Assembly: GCA_019058445.1 (NCBI GenBank)
Contig: JAHPZA010000009.1
Location: 372,001-436,000, forward strand
Length of the DNA stretch: 64,000 nt
DNA from: Promethearchaeota archaeon
GTDB lineage: Archaea > Asgardarchaeota > Lokiarchaeia > Sigyniarchaeales > SOKP01
Direction of reading: 5' to 3'
Positions 61,301 to 64,000 of this stretch are shown piece after piece. How positions within the stretch are numbered: position 1 is the stretch's first letter; each line of letters opens with the position of its first letter. The notes beneath the pieces are model-generated. The model did not search any database. It saw nothing but the letters and a program-made list of their open reading frames with translations, and was not told where the DNA came from. The translations under genes were made by a program, and so were the position numbers.

Positions 61301-64000
61301 TTCATCTGTCACATTGAATTGGTAGTATTTTAAATTAATTTTATCTCTAAATAAATAGGTATCAGCAATAATATCTACACTACCGTCAAATGAACCCCCA
61401 ATTGTAAAATTAAAAATGTTATCTCCCGTAGAACTGCTTATGTCTAAGTCAAGAGTTATCCCTTTCCACCAGCCTTGAGGATAATTGTATTCACTGCCTA
61501 AATCAGTAGCATTAGTTTTATGCCACATCCAAAAATTATTATTTGGATCTATAATAGTAATATTTATCTCGTCCTCAGCTACATTCCAAGAGATATTATA
61601 AATATCGAATGTTATTCGCGATAAATTCCAATCCATAGAGATATCGGGCATTGAAAAGGTAAAAGAATGATCAACATCTTGAAAAATATCATCCTCGATA
61701 ACAATCTCTTCAGAAATTTCCCCATAAGGTTTTACTGACAGGTCAATGTTTTCTAGCCAGAAATCCTCTTGAATAGAATCATCGTTTTCCGATTGATTTA
61801 ATATTAATCCATTTTCTTCCAAATCCAATGAGAGCGCTAAGTCTGAAGGTAGAATATATCCAGATTTTAGAGCTTCTATTTTAATTATATATACTACGTT
61901 GCTTTCTAATCCGTCAGTTTCAATTTCACATAGATGTCTTCCTATGTAATCTTCTTCTATGGGTATTGTTCCTGATTTAACGAGTGTTGATCCAATAAGT
62001 ATTTGATATGACATTATATCTGCGTACGTTGGTCCTAATAAATGGTTAAATTTTGCTTCACTTACTTTAGTAACATTGAATAAAGCCCTTAATTTTAATT
62101 TTGAGCCCCATTTAATTTTAATATTATCGGTGGGATTTAAGGAAACAATAGTTGTTTCAAATTGTTCTAGTTCTCCTTGAGAAAGCTTAATCCTGAGAAT
62201 ATAAGCGAATTCAGCCGTTAGAGAAAAATTGGCAGCATATACCATATCCGCTGTGACATCTGTCATATTAAATTCCCAATCTACTCCATAAAATTTGATT
62301 CTTAAAGAATAATTGTAAAAAGTATTGGTGATTAACCATCTAAAAGTTACCTTTCCATCTAAACTCGTAGTTAAATTTACTACGCTATCCCCGGAGGTAT
62401 GATTACTTACTAGTAATTTAACTCCACTCACTGGCTCAGATCCGTCCTCTATATAAACGGTAAAATTTGCTGTTGTTAAATTTACTTTTACATCAATTGT
62501 AATATTTGGATTAGATATATCTCCTGATGCCAAAATAAGTTTTTGTGGTTTATAGGTATTATCTAAATAATATAAGGTATAATTGTATTCATATGGTGTA
62601 ATATTTACCCACCAAAATCTTGCTTTTCCAGTATCATCAATTGTGCAATTCTGAAGATTGTGTGAATAATTACCAACTATTATCCACCCAGAATCAACAG
62701 GACTTCCATCGACATCTGTTATATTAAAGAAATTTGTGCTAACATTGCAAATTAAATTAATAGTTTGATAAGTATCATTTATTAGAATTGCCTCTGAGGT
62801 AATATTTATAATTTCAAAATGTTTTCCAATGTCTGATGTCATAGTAGCGGTAAAATTATATTTACTTAAATATACATTTGTGAATGAAACGCACCCTTCA
62901 GTATCAGTAATATCGCTACTAATTAACTCAGAAAGCTGATACATAGAAATATTAACATTAGCTATTGAATTGCCATATAAATCATTCGCTTTAACTTGAA
63001 GATTTTTGCAAATTGTCTTGTTTACAACAAGCTCCGCTCCTATAGAATAAAAATTGTTTGGATCATACTGATTGTTATATTCTGTTATAAGCCAATTATT
63101 AGAATACATAATGTCTGATATTCTAACCTCGTCTATTAATCCATCGAAATAATAATCTGGTAAAAAGGAGAATTGAAGATCTTTAACACTACTCACACTA
63201 GCCATAGGATAAATGTCTGTTCCTGATCCTATTTCAAATCCATCTTTATAAATCCGAATTCTATCGTTAGATCTATCAAGTACCCCAACGATATATATCC
63301 ACTCATCAAATGTAACGCTAGCACTATAACTTCCGACATTCCTTGCTCCATCAGTTACGTGAAAAGCAAGACTCGTTCCACTGGCATCTATAGAAAAACA
63401 ATAACCTGAATCCGATATGGTTGATGCTCCTTTATAGAAAGGAATTTGGGTATCTTCAGTACTATCATCAACTTTTAGCCAAAAGCTAACTGTAAAACTT
63501 TGTAGACCAAAATCAAGATGTCCATCAGTAGGATCCCCTATATCAACCGTTCCATCTGTGCCAAACTCATAAGCACTATCAATTTGTCCATTTGAGGGTC
63601 GAACTACAGAAGAAGAGACCGTTCCATCTTCTCCATAAAAAGTAGAGTCTTGAGCTTCACCACCTGATTCTGAGAGATGCCATACTCCCTGATAATTAGC
63701 ATTCCATACCCCTGTAGGATTTTCCCTCGAACCCATAGTGATATTTCCATAATACATTCGAATAATAGTATTTATTGAAGTTGACAGGACTGGAATACGA
63801 ACCCATGCTACTAATTGAGCATGAGTACCGTTATAAGTTTGGTTAAATAGCTCTAACTCGTGATCCAACCATGTAGATCCCAAAGCAAAAGCTATGTCAT
63901 TACCATTTGATTGAACATCGTCATGTAAGTCTACATCTTCAAGAGAAATAAGCACTGTAAAATTAGTAAGACTACCCGATCCAGGGATCTTCGAACTGTC
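58337..64000 (-). CDS. Giant DUF2341/LamG surface protein with intracellular winged-helix-like region, N-terminus off the window
   Basis: The frame is open to the right edge; the visible part is 1887 residues plus stop. From the edge it reads DSSKIPGSGSLTNFTVLISLEDVDLHDD, a DUF2341 domain. A LamG/concanavalin-type domain follows (GVWHLSESGGEAQDSTFYG to FDGLIDEVRISD), then about 1000 residues of Ig-like and carboxypeptidase-like repeats with many N-x-S/T sites. One membrane helix lies at about 1400 (VVSIPIFYLLLLIAAIGAIVG). The cytosolic C-terminal 450 residues contain a longin/roadblock-like stretch (GLILMRWNERVGTEIVVQYP) and several winged-helix-like helices. It could transmit an external adhesion signal inward. 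Confidence 0.85.
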   Translation of the reverse strand, partial: DSSKIPGSGSLTNFTVLISLEDVDLHDDVQSNGNDIAFALGSTWLDHELELFNQTYNGTHAQLVAWVRIPVLSTSINTIIRMYYGNITMGSRENPTGVWNANYQGVWHLSESGGEAQDSTFYGEDGTVSSSVVRPSNGQIDSAYEFGTDGTVDIGDPTDGHLDFGLQSFTVSFWLKVDDSTEDTQIPFYKGASTISDSGYCFSIDASGTSLAFHVTDGARNVGSYSASVTFDEWIYIVGVLDRSNDRIRIYKDGFEIGSGTDIYPMASVSSVKDLQFSFLPDYYFDGLIDEVRISDIMYSNNWLITEYNNQYDPNNFYSIGAELVVNKTICKNLQVKANDLYGNSIANVNISMYQLSELISSDITDTEGCVSFTNVYLSKYNFTATMTSDIGKHFEIINITSEAILINDTYQTINLICNVSTNFFNITDVDGSPVDSGWIIVGNYSHNLQNCTIDDTGKARFWWVNITPYEYNYTLYYLDNTYKPQKLILASGDISNPNITIDVKVNLTTANFTVYIEDGSEPVSGVKLLVSNHTSGDSVVNLTTSLDGKVTFRWLITNTFYNYSLRIKFYGVDWEFNMTDVTADMVYAANFSLTAEFAYILRIKLSQGELEQFETTIVSLNPTDNIKIKWGSKLKLRALFNVTKVSEAKFNHLLGPTYADIMSYQILIGSTLVKSGTIPIEEDYIGRHLCEIETDGLESNVVYIIKIEALKSGYILPSDLALSLDLEENGLILNQSENDDSIQEDFWLENIDLSVKPYGEISEEIVIEDDIFQDVDHSFTFSMPDISMDWNLSRITFDIYNISWNVAEDEINITIIDPNNNFWMWHKTNATDLGSEYNYPQGWWKGITLDLDISSSTGDNIFNFTIGGSFDGSVDIIADTYLFRDKINLKYYQFNVTDEINILSCVNGWIIKNITFEIYNCFNTSDWSPISNPTIAISKITTNEGYNFTLEYLGNGNAGLTIDNITIYPIDDKFFFDIINISDIMFDVNITVEYYQGFYWNQHLENISTTISKQDLPNGGEFNIVFTSNFDDQGTELLISKINNGSHYFFPSELAMNITIGGQTYSISDTLQGEGTFSLAKIYKNLIYSASIETNQLVNFTLSFRISYSRTVFYETTGLVTYVIREAPDISGTVQYYENLGFYQQTINTSLINAGDYTIRFEVIKEHYISDISKDLEIEVQERLTLISDSSINVDLYPVIYVQDELNFTFSYIDEQYLTNIIDLETQSYSMTEIRAGQSVLYGTGDLYVNSDSEYVLDINTELMAVGRYTVWVTLDKQNYESKQAIIFLTINEREIEYDLGDMFEDKQTSVVKGETITLSIELTDPTKGDIPLKDATVILEIGDDELEFEEVEDGVYEVEFETDDYEAFFTSNTITGTIKISKANYTSEDTDITIVIEMEEIEVIPGVVSIPIFYLLLLIAAIGAIVGSLGTYKYIQLMKIPEFVKKLRSMKKLIKNNDDINTSLLYPSKEMYMAHLVKDKWQTIGVSLEAMLGTKIQKVEEVLKVKQKLIATKRSSDLIPKGLILMRWNERVGTEIVVQYPEGIEITKKTLMQIYGTHEYTGESGAVNLMAGNSNILSYYTGAEKGYYLVLVLNLDDDPDLYEDAMADILRIILQNLEDDSYLHIISSLFQRLAMFPNLTAEGRIAYIYQDEIKRMIINRLREEGVISKSELMVWLKDKYKEGFFDLANILAELVKMEIVKESSIKGLPSELVFLINDIYMIRVPPIELLKKPEAHGLPPQLAKAYSNEISKFFQTYHPSKEDNIKVIETIGNPQVYETLRLLRTAIVTRNELEKLKKKGVTDINLVLKQLWQANLISVLQDKNSTEYYALLSDFNLDLIFPKYLLKIIKNGYDQKSKSDNVLIEYLNILEDTYLTLKAKQNSEE

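Noticed and set aside
1..64000. CRISPR array or insertion sequence
   Set aside because: No regularly spaced direct repeats, Cas genes or transposase motifs were seen on either strand.

Overview
The window is AT-rich archaeal DNA, and its gene content points to an Asgard archaeon, most likely of the Lokiarchaeia type. The informational genes are archaeal: a TFB-like initiation factor (17346-18683, minus), a RadA recombinase (20107-21342), and a stand-alone threonyl-tRNA editing domain of the archaeal type (13281-13700). Beside them sit proteins typical of Asgard genomes. These are a roadblock protein next to an MglA-like GTPase (21809-23028), a single-chain roadblock-Ras/Rab GTPase fusion (56185-57141), two tandem gelsolin-like proteins (38519-39792), two seven-helix membrane proteins with a cytosolic regulatory-like domain, and a giant surface protein. 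Several starts are GTG or TTG, and some promoters look leaderless. All family calls were made by reading motifs; no database search was run.

Layout. 1-3023 (minus): a glycyl radical enzyme cut by the left edge, preceded by a 4Fe-4S protein. 3146-6029 (plus): a redox cluster of a flavoprotein-rubredoxin fusion, a free rubredoxin-like protein and a ferric-reductase-like membrane flavoprotein. 7412-12233 (minus): an APC permease followed by two paralogous amidohydrolases. 12433-17088: a rubredoxin, zinc-ribbon proteins, the ThrRS editing domain, a structured RNA candidate, a HEAT-like protein and a DUF3795-type protein. 17346-23028: TFB, a HAD hydrolase, RadA, and the roadblock/GTPase pair. 23103-30704: a very AT-rich block with an unrecognised 1223-residue protein, a radical SAM protein, an MFS transporter and a membrane protein.

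30867-38114 is a zone of gene decay. It holds a multiply frameshifted pseudogene, a CoiA-like nuclease without a normal start, a coiled-coil gene with the same problem, a luciferase-like oxidoreductase pseudogene, and an intact metal P-type ATPase. The last 180 bases of the ATPase gene are perfectly duplicated 939 bases downstream, just before a tRNA-Leu(CAG). 38519-41768 holds the gelsolin-like pair, a basic single-helix peptide, a VTT/DedA-type protein and an RDD protein.

41845-43674 holds citramalate synthase (isoleucine synthesis). A 22-codon open frame with 13 isoleucine codons lies upstream, placed where a leaderless transcript would start, and is followed directly by a perfect 10-bp stem. 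It looks like an attenuation leader and is the most novel candidate in the window. 43974-51518 carries the two seven-helix proteins, TrmO, a solitary N6-adenine DNA methylase with an internal zinc ribbon, HisB and a membrane protein. 51669-55801 is a SNF2 helicase-SWIM protein pair. The right end holds the roadblock-GTPase fusion, an unknown beta-rich protein, and the giant DUF2341/LamG surface protein, which runs off the right edge.
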